A stretch of DNA of 64,000 nt from Mangrovimonas sp. YM274 (GCF_030908385.1 NZ_CP133091.1:372001-436000), one strand, 5' to 3'. Positions 42,897 through 51,860 are shown, counted from the stretch's first letter. Numbers and translations: made by a program. The notes: a model not told the origin generated them from the sequence alone.

Positions 42897-43009
42897 GATA
42901 CTAAAGTATATGTATTTTATTTAACTGTTGATAAATATTAGATGAAATGCATTTATATTAGACAAAAAGTATTTTTATCGGATAAAGTGCTCTAAAATAT
43001 CAATTATTG

Positions 43010-44908
43010 TTAATAAGCTCTTTCCTTGTTTCCTTCAAAGAAATTAATGAATGCTCTGTTTACCACACGGTTACCTCCTGGCGTTGGGTAATCGCCAGTA
43101 AAATACCAATCACCCAAGTTTTTTGGACAAGCTGTGTGCAAGTTGTCTACCGTTTGGAAAATGGCTTGTACTTCGGCATTAATACTGTCATCGCAAATTA
43201 ATTCAGAGATCTTTGCTGATATTTCTTCATCTGTAAATTGATCATAAAGTTCTTTCACAAAGTTCTTTACATGTTTATCGTCAAGATCTACTTGTTCTTT
43301 ACACTTATGGTAAACCTCTTCAACCATGTGGTATTTGTTGTTTTCCTTCAGTAAATCCAACATGGCTCTAAATGCTATTAAATCCTCAAGTCTTGCCATG
43401 TCTATACCGTAACAATCTGGGTATCTAATTTGAGGGGCTGAAGAAACGACTACGATCTTTTTAGGGTGAAGACGGTCCATCATTTTAATAATGCTCTTTT
43501 TAAGAGTGGTTCCTCTCACAATACTATCGTCTATAATAACTAAATTGTCCTGTGGTTTGATTACGCCATATGTAGCGTCATAAACGTGAGCAACAAGATC
43601 ATCTCTACTGCTGTCCTCTGTAATAAAGGTTCTAAGCTTAACATCTTTAATGGCAATTTTTTCAATTCTAGGACGCTCCGAAAGAATTTCAGTAACGTGC
43701 TCTGCAGAAAGCTTCCCGCCACCATCAAGAATGGCTTTAGTTTTCTTTTCGTTAAGATGTTTTTCAATGGAATCGATCATTCCAAAGAAAGATGTTTCAG
43801 CTGTATTTGGAATGTATGAGAACACCGAATTTTTAGTGTCATTATCAATGGCCTCAAGGACCTTTGGCATTAAAAGCTTTCCAAGGTTTTTGCGTTCTTG
43901 GTAAATTTCGGCATCACTTCCTCTTGAAAAATAGATGCGCTCAAAAGAACATGCCTTGCGCTCTAGCGGTTCAAGGATTTTTTTGATAGCAACCTCACCA
44001 GACTTTTTGGTAATTATAGCATGACCAGGATCCAATTCAACTACTTTGTCAAAATCTACGTTAAACACAGTTTGAATTACAGGGCGCTCAGAAGCTACCA
44101 CTACAATTTCATCATCTTTATAATAGTAGGCTGGTCTAATACCGGCTGGGTCACGTAAAACGAAGGAGTCCCCATGACCTAACAAACCAGCCATGGCGTA
44201 ACCACCATCCCAATTCTTGGCAGCTCTTTTCAATATTTTGGCTACATTAAGACGTTCTGCGATAATTGGCGAACACTCTCGTTTACTGTAACCTTCTGCT
44301 TTAAGTTGCTTATATTTTTTAGAAACGGCATCATCCAAAAAGTGGCCAATCTTTTCCATGATGGTAATGGTGTCTGCCTTTTCTTTTGGATGCTGCCCCA
44401 AACGTACCAATCCATCAAATAATTGATTTACATTGGTCATGTTGAAGTTACCTGCAACAATAAGGTTTCGGTGCATCCAGTTGTTTTGTCTTAAAAAGGG
44501 GTGAACGCTTTCTACGCTGTTCTTTCCAAAAGTCCCATAACGAACGTGTCCTAAAAGTAATTCGCCCACATAAGGAATGTGACGCTTTTGAAGTTCTACA
44601 TCGTCGGCATATTCTGGGTTCTCGCTCAATTCCTTATTGATTCTAGAATTTATTTGAGCAAAAATATCCTGTATTGGCTGCTGGGCAATAGACCGCACAC
44701 GACTTATATAGCGCTCTCCTGGCTCTGTATCTAATTTAATGCTGGCAAAACCGGCACCGTCCTGACCACGGTTGTGCTGTTTTTCCATCATTAAATACAT
44801 TTTGTTAACGCCATAAAAAGCACTTCCATACTTTTCTTTATAGAATTCCAAAGGTTTTAAAAGTCTAATAAGTGCGATTCCGCATTCATGTTTTAAAGCA
44901 TCACTCAT
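43010..44908 (-). CDS. purF: Amidophosphoribosyltransferase-like glutamine PRPP amidotransferase
   Basis: PurF (632 residues) transfers ammonia from glutamine to PRPP, the first step of purine synthesis. The class II glutaminase starts at Cys9 after an 8-residue leader (MSDALKHE) that should be cleaved to free the nucleophile. HNRGQDGAGFASI and HVRYGTFG follow. The phosphoribosyltransferase site is VVIIDDSIVRGTTLKKS. The protein is longer than the ~500 residues of E. coli PurF, as in other Bacteroidetes. The longer frame to 44923 starts with TTG, so the ATG at 44908 is preferred. Confidence 0.9.
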   Translation of the reverse strand: MSDALKHECGIALIRLLKPLEFYKEKYGSAFYGVNKMYLMMEKQHNRGQDGAGFASIKLDTEPGERYISRVRSIAQQPIQDIFAQINSRINKELSENPEYADDVELQKRHIPYVGELLLGHVRYGTFGKNSVESVHPFLRQNNWMHRNLIVAGNFNMTNVNQLFDGLVRLGQHPKEKADTITIMEKIGHFLDDAVSKKYKQLKAEGYSKRECSPIIAERLNVAKILKRAAKNWDGGYAMAGLLGHGDSFVLRDPAGIRPAYYYKDDEIVVVASERPVIQTVFNVDFDKVVELDPGHAIITKKSGEVAIKKILEPLERKACSFERIYFSRGSDAEIYQERKNLGKLLMPKVLEAIDNDTKNSVFSYIPNTAETSFFGMIDSIEKHLNEKKTKAILDGGGKLSAEHVTEILSERPRIEKIAIKDVKLRTFITEDSSRDDLVAHVYDATYGVIKPQDNLVIIDDSIVRGTTLKKSIIKMMDRLHPKKIVVVSSAPQIRYPDCYGIDMARLEDLIAFRAMLDLLKENNKYHMVEEVYHKCKEQVDLDDKHVKNFVKELYDQFTDEEISAKISELICDDSINAEVQAIFQTVDNLHTACPKNLGDWYFTGDYPTPGGNRVVNRAFINFFEGNKERAY

Positions 44909-44954
44909 AATGTCTGTTGTCAAGGTTTCTGCCGAAGCAGGATAATTGTTTAAT

Positions 44955-44982
44955 TAAAAACGCACTCGTATAGGAGCGCGTT
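44955..44982 (-). terminator. Terminator of the PfkB kinase gene
   Basis: On the minus strand AACGCGCTC pairs with GAGTGCGTT (one mismatch) across a 6-base loop and is followed by TTTTAATT. It separates the kinase from purF. Confidence 0.75.
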
Positions 44983-44990
44983 ATGTTATG

Positions 44991-45911
44991 CTAGTTAATT
45001 TTAAACTGCGTTAAATTTTCAAATTGCTGTATGCGTTTGTGGATTTCGTTGGATGACAGATCCTGCATCCGCTCGGTTCCAAATCTTTCAACACTGAAAG
45101 ACGCCATGGCCGATCCATAAATGACCGCATTTTTCATATTGTCAAAAGACAAGTCTTTTGATTTTGCCAAATATCCGGCAAAGCCACCTGCAAAGGTATC
45201 GCCTGCACCAGTTGGGTCAAAAACTTGTTCTAAAGGTAAAGCTGGAGCTGCAAACATGTGTTCTTCATGGAACAATAGGGCACCATGCTCTCCTTTTTTA
45301 ATAACTACATATTTTGGACCCATTTCATGGATTCTTTTAGCGGCCGTAACCAAAGAGTGCTCTCCGGTAAGCTGTTTGGCCTCTTCATCATTGATAGTGA
45401 TAACGTCTATACGTTTGATGACATTTAAAAGATCCTCCAAAGCGTTGTCCATCCAAAAATTCATAGTATCCAAAATGGCTAATTTTGGCGTATTTGCCAT
45501 TTGATCTAGGACACTCGATTGCACAATCGGGTGTAAATTCCCTAACATTACAATTTCAGAATCTCGATATTTCTCAGGAACTACTGGGTTAAAATCTGCC
45601 AAAACATTCAATTCTGTTATCAAGGTGTCTCGGGAGTTCATATTGTTGTGGTAACGGCCGCTCCAAAAGAAGGTTTTACCGTGTTCCACTATTTCTATAC
45701 CTGAAATATCCAAGCGTCTGTTGGATAAAAGGTTCAAGTAGTCTTGCGGAAAATCGCCGCCAACTACTGATACAATTGAGGCGTCTACATTAAATTCTGA
45801 AGCTGCCAATCCTATAAAGGTTGCGGCACCTCCAAGTATTTTATCGGTTTTTCCGAAAGGGGTTTCAATAGCATCGAATGCTACTGTTCCAACAATAACT
45901 AACTTGCTCAT
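44991..45911 (-). CDS. PfkB-family sugar/nucleoside kinase
   Basis: A 306-residue ribokinase-fold kinase. The N-terminal glycine motif is KILGGAATFIGLAASEF, and the anion hole and catalytic Asp are in DPTGAGDTFAGGFAGYL. VVIKKGEHGALLF precedes the ATP site. The substrate cannot be assigned. The location among purine genes (purF, purN) makes a nucleoside or ribose-type substrate plausible, but that is inference. It has its own promoter and terminator. Confidence 0.85.
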   Translation of the reverse strand: MSKLVIVGTVAFDAIETPFGKTDKILGGAATFIGLAASEFNVDASIVSVVGGDFPQDYLNLLSNRRLDISGIEIVEHGKTFFWSGRYHNNMNSRDTLITELNVLADFNPVVPEKYRDSEIVMLGNLHPIVQSSVLDQMANTPKLAILDTMNFWMDNALEDLLNVIKRIDVITINDEEAKQLTGEHSLVTAAKRIHEMGPKYVVIKKGEHGALLFHEEHMFAAPALPLEQVFDPTGAGDTFAGGFAGYLAKSKDLSFDNMKNAVIYGSAMASFSVERFGTERMQDLSSNEIHKRIQQFENLTQFKIN

Positions 45912-45933
45912 AAAGAGGTTTCAAAATTTTGTG

Positions 45934-45965
45934 CAAATATAGTGTTTTACGCTCTAAATTACGAA
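45934..45965 (-). promoter_or_regulatory. Promoter of the PfkB kinase gene
   Basis: Minus-strand TTCG (45962-45965), a 20-base spacer and TATATTTG (45934-45941), a full -7 match. The leader is about 17 bases. Confidence 0.6.
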
Positions 45966-45967
45966 TA

Positions 45968-46609
45968 TTATTTTCTTCCAAAATCTGCTGGAATTTCACC
46001 CCAAGCTTTGGTTTCCCATTTTACAATGGTGGTGGTATAGTCGTTATTTTTTAGCCAACTTACAGCGCGGTCCACAAGTTCAAATAATGCTTTGTTTTTT
46101 TCATTCCGAGGAAGCTTGGTGTTACAGTTTTTTTTCTTCACCCAGCTCATGGCGGTTTTGGAATCGGTGTAGATAATGCGGTTACTATTGTTTTTTTTGA
46201 GCATTGCCAAACCGTGCACTATGGCAAGGAACTCACCAATATTGTTGGTGCCTTCGGGGAAGGGGCCTTGAATAAAGAGTTGTTTTTTCGATTTGGTGTC
46301 CACACCCCGATATTCCATAATACCAGGGTTGCCACTCGAGGCGGCATCTACCGAGATGGAATTGTAATTTGGTTGTCCTATCTTTTGGAGTTCTACAGGA
46401 GAAAGTGTGCTTTTAAAGGTTTTGGGCTGTCCGATAAAATCTTTGTAATTCCCTTTGAAGGCAGCTTTTGCAGCCTCAAAAGTGGGGAAAGATTTATATA
46501 GGGCTCCTTGATAATCCTTTATCTGGGCTTTGCAGTCGTTCCAGTTATCAAACACGCCGGTATTATGACCTTTCCAAACGGTGTAATATTTTTGCTTTTT
46601 TTTGGCCAT
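45968..46609 (-). CDS. rnhA: Ribonuclease H with N-terminal hybrid-binding domain
   Basis: A 213-residue RNase H. The N-terminal 50 residues are a viroplasmin/hybrid-binding domain (KYYTVWKGHNTGVFDNWNDC, KSFPTFEAAKAAF). The C-terminal RNase HI domain holds the acidic triad: Asp in ISVDAASSGNPG, Glu in NNIGEFLAIVHGL and Asp in IIYTDSKTAMSWV. It removes RNA from RNA-DNA hybrids and Okazaki primers. This two-domain form is common in Bacteroidetes. It lies between purN and the PfkB gene on the same strand. Confidence 0.92.
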   Translation of the reverse strand: MAKKKQKYYTVWKGHNTGVFDNWNDCKAQIKDYQGALYKSFPTFEAAKAAFKGNYKDFIGQPKTFKSTLSPVELQKIGQPNYNSISVDAASSGNPGIMEYRGVDTKSKKQLFIQGPFPEGTNNIGEFLAIVHGLAMLKKNNSNRIIYTDSKTAMSWVKKKNCNTKLPRNEKNKALFELVDRAVSWLKNNDYTTTIVKWETKAWGEIPADFGRK

Positions 46610-46679
46610 TTATACCTTAATATATCTAGTAGTAAATTTTAGTAGCAGTAAACGGTGTCTCTTTTAAAAGGGAAAACAG

Positions 46680-47258
46680 TTATTTTAAATGTTCTTCCGT
46701 TAGGAGTTTTTCAACCACAATAGGAAAATGTTTCATTTCCAAATCGTGAATTTTTTTGGCAACATCATTTGCATTATCCAAAGTGTCTACAAAACAACTG
46801 TCTTGGAAAATGATGGCTCCCTCGTCATAGTTTTCATTAACGTAGTGGATTGTGATTCCTGTTTTAAGTTCTTTGTTGGCAACAACGGCTTCGTGCACAT
46901 GCATGCCATACATACCTTTACCTCCATATTTAGGTAAAAGAGCAGGGTGGATGTTGATGACTTTATTTGAGAATTCTTGTAGAATATTTTCTGGGAACTT
47001 CCAAAGAAAACCTGCCAACACAATCAAGTCTGGTTTGGAGGCTTTCAATATATTGAGAACATCGTCTGTTTTGTAAAAGGCCACTCTGTTAAATGAAAGT
47101 GCACTTATTTCCAATTTTTTGCATCGCTCCAAAACGGTGGCTTGGGGGTTGTTGGTAAGCACCTGTACCACCGAAGCTGTTTTTGTTTTGGAAAAATACT
47201 TAATTAAATTTTCGGCATTACTACCGCTGCCCGATGCAAAAATGACAATACGTTTCAT
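46680..47258 (-). CDS. purN: Phosphoribosylglycinamide formyltransferase
   Basis: PurN (192 residues) formylates GAR with 10-formyl-THF, the third step of purine synthesis. The N-terminal phosphate loop is FASGSGSNAENLI. VINIHPALLPKYGGKGMYG holds the catalytic Asn/His region. HYVNENYDEGAII contains the catalytic Asp. It is near purF on the same strand, with RNase H and the kinase gene between them, and it is divergent from acpP. Confidence 0.95.
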   Translation of the reverse strand: MKRIVIFASGSGSNAENLIKYFSKTKTASVVQVLTNNPQATVLERCKKLEISALSFNRVAFYKTDDVLNILKASKPDLIVLAGFLWKFPENILQEFSNKVINIHPALLPKYGGKGMYGMHVHEAVVANKELKTGITIHYVNENYDEGAIIFQDSCFVDTLDNANDVAKKIHDLEMKHFPIVVEKLLTEEHLK

Positions 47259-47445
47259 GATTAGTGTTCAAATTAGGATGTGAATATTGATAATGATCGT
47301 TGAATAAAGTACTCTATATCAGGCAAGGCATTGTGCCTTTTCAATGCCGTTATAGTATTCCTAAAAACCTAAACAAAAAAAAGAATAATATTTTACAATA
47401 AGAAAGGTAAAATGAAAATACTTAATGGAGAATTTAGTAAATTAG

Positions 47446-47474
47446 AAACACATTTTTAAAGTAAACGTGTGTTT
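47446..47474. promoter_or_regulatory. Inverted repeat upstream of the acpP -7 box
   Basis: AAACACA and TGTGTTT, perfect 7-base arms around 15 bases, end in the region where the -33 element of acpP should be. The arrangement is that of an operator. No regulator can be named. Confidence 0.35.
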
Positions 47475-47490
47475 TAAGAATAAAGTTTTT

Positions 47491-47498
47491 TATTTTTG
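47491..47498 (+). promoter_or_regulatory. -7 box of acpP-fabF
   Basis: TATTTTTG is a full match 30 bp before acpP. The -33 position shows no clear TTTG. Confidence 0.6.
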
Positions 47499-47528
47499 CC
47501 AACTAATTAAAACTTAAAATTAAAGATT

Positions 47529-47762
47529 ATGTCAGACATTGCATCAAGAGTAAAAGCGATTATCGTAGACAAATTAGGTGTTGATGAAAACGAAGTGGTT
47601 GCTGAAGCAAGCTTCACTAACGATTTAGGCGCAGATTCATTGGACACTGTAGAATTAATTATGGAGTTCGAAAAAGAATTCGATATTCAAATTCCAGACG
47701 ATCAAGCTGAGAACATTGCAACAGTTGGTCAAGCTATTTCGTACATAGAAGAAGCAAAATAA
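47529..47762 (+). CDS. acpP: Acyl carrier protein
   Basis: ACP (77 residues) carries the growing acyl chain on a 4'-phosphopantetheine at Ser37 in [12 protein letters not shown]. It is acidic and helical, with standard length. It is the first gene of acpP-fabF-rnc, spaced 13 bp from fabF. The 270-bp upstream gap (shared with divergent purN) holds the -7 box and an inverted repeat but no gene. Confidence 0.98.
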   Translation: MSDIASRVKAIIVDKLGVDENEVVAEASFTNDLGADSLDTVELIMEFEKEFDIQIPDDQAENIATVGQAISYIEEAK

Positions 47763-47775
47763 TTAAAAACAATTT

Positions 47776-49026
47776 ATGGAATTAAGGCGAGTAGTAGTTA
47801 CAGGTCTGGGTGCTTTGACCCCTATAGGTAATACCAAGGATGAATATTGGGAAGGCCTTGTGAGTGGGAAAAGCGGTGCAGCACCTTTAACATATTTTGA
47901 TGCTGAAAAATTCAAAACCAAATTTGCTTGCGAGTTAAAAAACTTCAACGCTACCGATTTTATCGATAGAAAAGAGGCTCGTAAAATGGACCGTTTCACC
48001 CAATATGCAATGGTAGCTTCAGATGAGGCAATTGCCGATGCAAAATTGGATTTGGACGCCATTAACAAATTACGTGTAGGAGTTATTTGGGGAGCAGGAA
48101 TTGGAGGTTTGGAGACCTTTCAGGATGAAGTGCTAAACTTTGCTTCTGGAGACGGTACCCCAAGATTTAATCCGTTCTTTATTCCTAAAATGATTGCAGA
48201 TATTGCACCTGGGAACATTTCCATTAAAAATGGATTTATGGGACCAAATTACACAACGGTTTCTGCCTGTGCATCTTCAGCGAATGCTATGATTGATGCC
48301 TTAAACTATATTAGATTGGGGCACTGTGATGTAGTTGTAACTGGGGGTAGTGAAGCAGCGGTAACCATTGCAGGTATGGGGGGATTTAATGCTATGCATG
48401 CCTTGTCCACAAGAAACGAGAGTCCGGAGACGGCCTCAAGGCCTTTTGATGCCACCAGAGATGGTTTTGTTTTAGGAGAAGGAGCAGGCGCTATTATCCT
48501 TGAAGAATATGAGCATGCCAAAGCAAGAGGCGCTAAGATTTATGCCGAAATTTTGGGAGGCGGATTGTCATCAGATGCATATCATATGACGGCTCCTCAC
48601 CCAGACGGTATTGGCGTAATTGCGGTAATGAAAAATTGTTTGGAGAATGCAGGAATTGCACCAGAAGAAGTTGATCATATCAACACTCATGGAACATCGA
48701 CTCCTTTGGGAGATGTTGCTGAGCTTAAGGCAATTTCTGAAGTTTTTGGTGAGCATGCCAAGAACATTAATATCAATTCTACCAAGTCCATGACAGGTCA
48801 CTTGTTAGGTGCTGCTGGAGCTATTGAAGCGATTGCCTCTATTCTAGCAATGGAGCACGGTGTAGTGCCACCAACGATCAATCATGAAGTGGTAGATGAT
48901 AAAATTGATCCAGAATTAAATTTAACATTGAATAAAGCTCAAAAGCGCAACATTAAAGTTGCTATGAGCAATACCTTTGGCTTTGGAGGACACAATGCTT
49001 GTGTCTTATTCAAAAAATTAGATTAA
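47776..49026 (+). CDS. fabF: Beta-ketoacyl-ACP synthase II
   Basis: FabF (416 residues) elongates acyl-ACP with malonyl-ACP. The Cys-His-His triad is visible: Cys165 in VSACASSANA, His in INTHGTSTPLGD and His in KSMTGHLLGAAG, followed by the closing GFGGHNACVLF. Length and start are typical. It is 7 bp before rnc, so the three genes form an operon. Confidence 0.97.
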   Translation: MELRRVVVTGLGALTPIGNTKDEYWEGLVSGKSGAAPLTYFDAEKFKTKFACELKNFNATDFIDRKEARKMDRFTQYAMVASDEAIADAKLDLDAINKLRVGVIWGAGIGGLETFQDEVLNFASGDGTPRFNPFFIPKMIADIAPGNISIKNGFMGPNYTTVSACASSANAMIDALNYIRLGHCDVVVTGGSEAAVTIAGMGGFNAMHALSTRNESPETASRPFDATRDGFVLGEGAGAIILEEYEHAKARGAKIYAEILGGGLSSDAYHMTAPHPDGIGVIAVMKNCLENAGIAPEEVDHINTHGTSTPLGDVAELKAISEVFGEHAKNININSTKSMTGHLLGAAGAIEAIASILAMEHGVVPPTINHEVVDDKIDPELNLTLNKAQKRNIKVAMSNTFGFGGHNACVLFKKLD

Positions 49027-49033
49027 TTCCCGA

Positions 49034-49780
49034 ATGAATTACATTCGTAACATATTAAATTCCCGTTCTAAAAATGACGGGAATTTTTTTTTACAACTCA
49101 AAAGTATTCTAGGGTTCAAACCTAAAAATAAGAGCCTGTACGTCAAGGCGTTTACCCACCGTTCTATGAATTTAAGGGACAAAAAGGGAAACCCTATCAA
49201 CTATGAGCGCTTAGAGTTTGTGGGGGATGCTATGTTGAGTGCCGTAGTGGCGTCTTACTTATTTAGCGAAGTACCTCACGGTGATGAAGGCTATCTAACA
49301 AAGATGCGTTCCAAAGTAGTTAGCCGAGAGCACCTAAATGAATTGGGCAAGGAGCTTAAGCTAATAGATTTGGTAGAGAGCAAAATTGCCAAATCAAACT
49401 TTGGAAATAATATTCACGGTAATCTTTTTGAAGCCTTGGTAGGAGCTATTTATTTGGACCGAGGTTATAAATACTGTGAACGTTTTATTTATGACCGTGT
49501 TATCAATCCTCATGTGGATATCGAAACATTGGAAGGTAAAGTAATTAGTTACAAAAGTTTGCTGATTGAATGGTGCCAGAAGGAAAAGAAAACCTTCGAT
49601 TATAATGTTTATGAAGACACAGGGAACGATAATTTAAAACACTTCTCTGTAAAACTTTCGATAGATAATAAAGTGGTAGCAAAAGCTCGTGCCACATCAA
49701 AGAAAAAAGCAGAGGAAAAGGCCTCTAAAAGAGCCTTTTTTGCCTTTCAAAATAAAATCACAAAGTTTTTTAATGAATAG
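49034..49780 (+). CDS. rnc: Ribonuclease III
   Basis: RNase III (248 residues) cuts double-stranded RNA in rRNA maturation and mRNA turnover. The signature ERLEFVGDAMLSAVVASYLF contains catalytic Glu and Asp residues. HGNLFEALVGAIYLDRGY holds the second acidic cluster. The C-terminal double-stranded-RNA-binding domain (about 170-240) ends KARATSKKKAEEKASKRAFF. It sits in the conserved acpP-fabF-rnc operon. Confidence 0.96.
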   Translation: MNYIRNILNSRSKNDGNFFLQLKSILGFKPKNKSLYVKAFTHRSMNLRDKKGNPINYERLEFVGDAMLSAVVASYLFSEVPHGDEGYLTKMRSKVVSREHLNELGKELKLIDLVESKIAKSNFGNNIHGNLFEALVGAIYLDRGYKYCERFIYDRVINPHVDIETLEGKVISYKSLLIEWCQKEKKTFDYNVYEDTGNDNLKHFSVKLSIDNKVVAKARATSKKKAEEKASKRAFFAFQNKITKFFNE

Positions 49781-49909
49781 CTATGATTTAGCAATAATTT
49801 AAAAGTAACTATAACGTTTTCGTTGGGTTTCGAAATAAGATTAACGAAAACTTCATTTTTTAATTATTATAATATAGTATATTTACACCATCATTATTTT
49901 GATGGGAGC

Positions 49910-50389
49910 ATGGCTTTGCATAAATTACTTGTTGATGATTTTTATGATGCCTCTTTTTCACTTTTAGCCATTCATTGTAGGTTGGAAGATTATAGATTGG
50001 CCTACCTGCTGAATTCCTACTTAGATCTTAAATTGAAGCGTAAACCCCAAGATTTGGATTACAAATATTTTGCGGCAACTTATGCGATATATGAGTGGGA
50101 AAATGAGAAGAAGTACATCACTTGGAATATGATTTCCAACGTATGTAAAAAGGAAGAGGATAGTTTGCAAAGCTCTGGGTCACTGTTTGACCTTCAGGAA
50201 AAGGTATTGAAAACCTATAATTTGATACCCGAACTGAAAAATGTTGATTATCTTATAAAGGTGACAGACGAGAACAAACGGTTTAATGAAAAATATGTTC
50301 TCGATAAAATACAATCTATACCGCAGGTAATTACGGCCTACAGTGTAGATATAGAACAATTGAAATCTAAGGATTATTTAATTTTTTAA
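49910..50389 (+). CDS. IPExxxVDY family protein
   Basis: A 159-residue protein of a Bacteroidetes family named after the motif IPExxxVDY (here IPELKNVDYLIKV, with a Leu in one variable position). There is no signal peptide or membrane helix. Function unknown. The open frame reaches back to 49823, but MALHKLLVDDFYDASFSLLAIH is the conserved start, and the upstream part lies over a -7-like box (TATATTTA, 49878-49885). It ends 3 bp before pyk and is probably co-transcribed and coupled with it. Confidence 0.8.
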   Translation: MALHKLLVDDFYDASFSLLAIHCRLEDYRLAYLLNSYLDLKLKRKPQDLDYKYFAATYAIYEWENEKKYITWNMISNVCKKEEDSLQSSGSLFDLQEKVLKTYNLIPELKNVDYLIKVTDENKRFNEKYVLDKIQSIPQVITAYSVDIEQLKSKDYLIF

Positions 50390-50392
50390 TTA

Positions 50393-51838
50393 ATGCAACA
50401 AAGAAAGAAAACTAAAATAGTTGCCACTTTAGGCCCTGCAACCAGTACAAAGGAAGTGTTGAAAGGCATGATGGAGGAAGGTGTTAATGTATTCCGAATT
50501 AACTTCTCTCACGCAGATTATAAGGATGTTGAGGAACGTATCAACATGATTCGTGAGCTCAATGAAGAATTTGGTTTTACTACAGCCATATTGGCTGACC
50601 TTCAGGGACCAAAACTACGTGTTGGGGTAATGAAAGGAGAAGTGGTAGTGAATGAAGGGGATGAGATCATTTTTGCTACGGGAGAACGTTTTGAAGGTAC
50701 TAAGGAGCGTGTTTACATGACCTATGAAAAGTTTCCTCAAGATGCTAAGCCAGGTGAACGTATTTTGTTGGATGACGGAAAATTGATCTTTGAAGTGGTG
50801 TCCACCGATGGGGAGTCTGAAGTAAAAGCAAGAGTAATCCAAGGAGGACCTTTAAAATCCAAAAAAGGTGTAAACCTTCCAAATACAAATATTTCACAAC
50901 CCGCCCTTACAGAAAAGGATATTGAAGATGCAATTTTTGCCATTGGGCAAAAAGTTGATTGGATTGCATTATCGTTTGTGCGTCATGCGGAAGACTTAAT
51001 GCAGCTTCAAGAACTAATCAAAGAGCATTGTGATGAAAAAATACCAATCGTAGCCAAGATTGAAAAGCCAGAAGCAGTTGAAAATATCGATAAGATTGTA
51101 GCTTACTGTGATGGGTTGATGGTAGCTCGTGGTGATTTGGGTGTGGAGGTTCCAGCCCAGGAAGTTCCATTAATTCAAAAGCAATTGGTATTGCGTGCCA
51201 AAAAGGCGCGAATTCCGGTAATTATTGCTACCCAAATGATGGAAACCATGATTTCCAGTTTAACGCCAACACGTGCGGAGGTAAATGACGTGGCTAACTC
51301 TGTAATGGATGGTGCCGATGCGGTGATGCTTTCTGGTGAAACATCTGTTGGGTCTTATCCTGTTCAGGTAATTCAAACAATGTCTAACATTATCCGTAGT
51401 GTGGAAGATTCTCACTTAATTCAAGTACCACAATCGCCACCTCACATCCGAACAAAGCGCTACATTACAAAGTCCATTTGTTATCATGCCGCAAATATGG
51501 CTAACGAAATCAATGCCAAAGCTATTTCTACTTTGACAAATAGTGGTTATACAGCATTCCAGATTTCGGCTTGGAGACCAAAATCACATATCTTGGTGTT
51601 TACTTCTAACAAACGTATTCTTACACAGCTTAGTTTACTTTGGGGTGTGAATGCATTCTATTATGACAGGTTTGTAAGTACCGATGAAACCATCGAGGAT
51701 GTTAACGCCATTGCTTGTGAAAAGGGCTATTTAACAGAAGGCGATATGTTGGTGAGTTTGGCAGCTATGCCTATTCAAGAGAAAGGTATGGTAAATACAT
51801 TAAGGGTGACCGAAATTACAAGTTGTAATATTAAATAA
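50393..51838 (+). CDS. pyk: Pyruvate kinase
   Basis: Pyk (481 residues) makes ATP and pyruvate from phosphoenolpyruvate and ADP. The domains are intact: KTKIVATLGPATS at the start, the catalytic Lys and metal ligands in IPIVAKIEKPEAVENI and MVARGDLGVEVP, the ADP site ATQMMETM and the C-terminal regulatory domain. Length is normal. It is followed by a strong terminator. Confidence 0.97.
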   Translation: MQQRKKTKIVATLGPATSTKEVLKGMMEEGVNVFRINFSHADYKDVEERINMIRELNEEFGFTTAILADLQGPKLRVGVMKGEVVVNEGDEIIFATGERFEGTKERVYMTYEKFPQDAKPGERILLDDGKLIFEVVSTDGESEVKARVIQGGPLKSKKGVNLPNTNISQPALTEKDIEDAIFAIGQKVDWIALSFVRHAEDLMQLQELIKEHCDEKIPIVAKIEKPEAVENIDKIVAYCDGLMVARGDLGVEVPAQEVPLIQKQLVLRAKKARIPVIIATQMMETMISSLTPTRAEVNDVANSVMDGADAVMLSGETSVGSYPVQVIQTMSNIIRSVEDSHLIQVPQSPPHIRTKRYITKSICYHAANMANEINAKAISTLTNSGYTAFQISAWRPKSHILVFTSNKRILTQLSLLWGVNAFYYDRFVSTDETIEDVNAIACEKGYLTEGDMLVSLAAMPIQEKGMVNTLRVTEITSCNIK

Positions 51839-51860
51839 TTAGAAGTCATCTAGTTTATAT

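Larger units (their letters stand above)
42232..43009. other. 778-bp non-coding gap with three repeated units
   Basis: No coding frame is supported. After the sod terminator the gap consists of three copies of an 81-83-bp unit (42311-42391, 42571-42651, 42820-42902) separated by AT-rich DNA. A 32-bp block about 30 bp to the right of each copy is also conserved (42427-42458, 42688-42719, 42938-42969). purF ends at the right edge with no hairpin terminator of its own that I can see. Confidence 0.85.

Noticed and set aside
42311-42902. CRISPR array
   Set aside because: The repeats are 81-83 bp, only three, and 170-180 bp apart, with unlike AT-rich spacers and no cas genes. The internal structure (promoter box, hairpin, terminator) is not that of a CRISPR repeat.
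42311-42902. Three redundant terminators for sod or purF
   Set aside because: sod already has a strong terminator at 42256-42283, and near-identity extends some 50 bp beyond the hairpin to just short of a -7 box, which plain terminators would not require. Use as backup terminators is still possible in addition.
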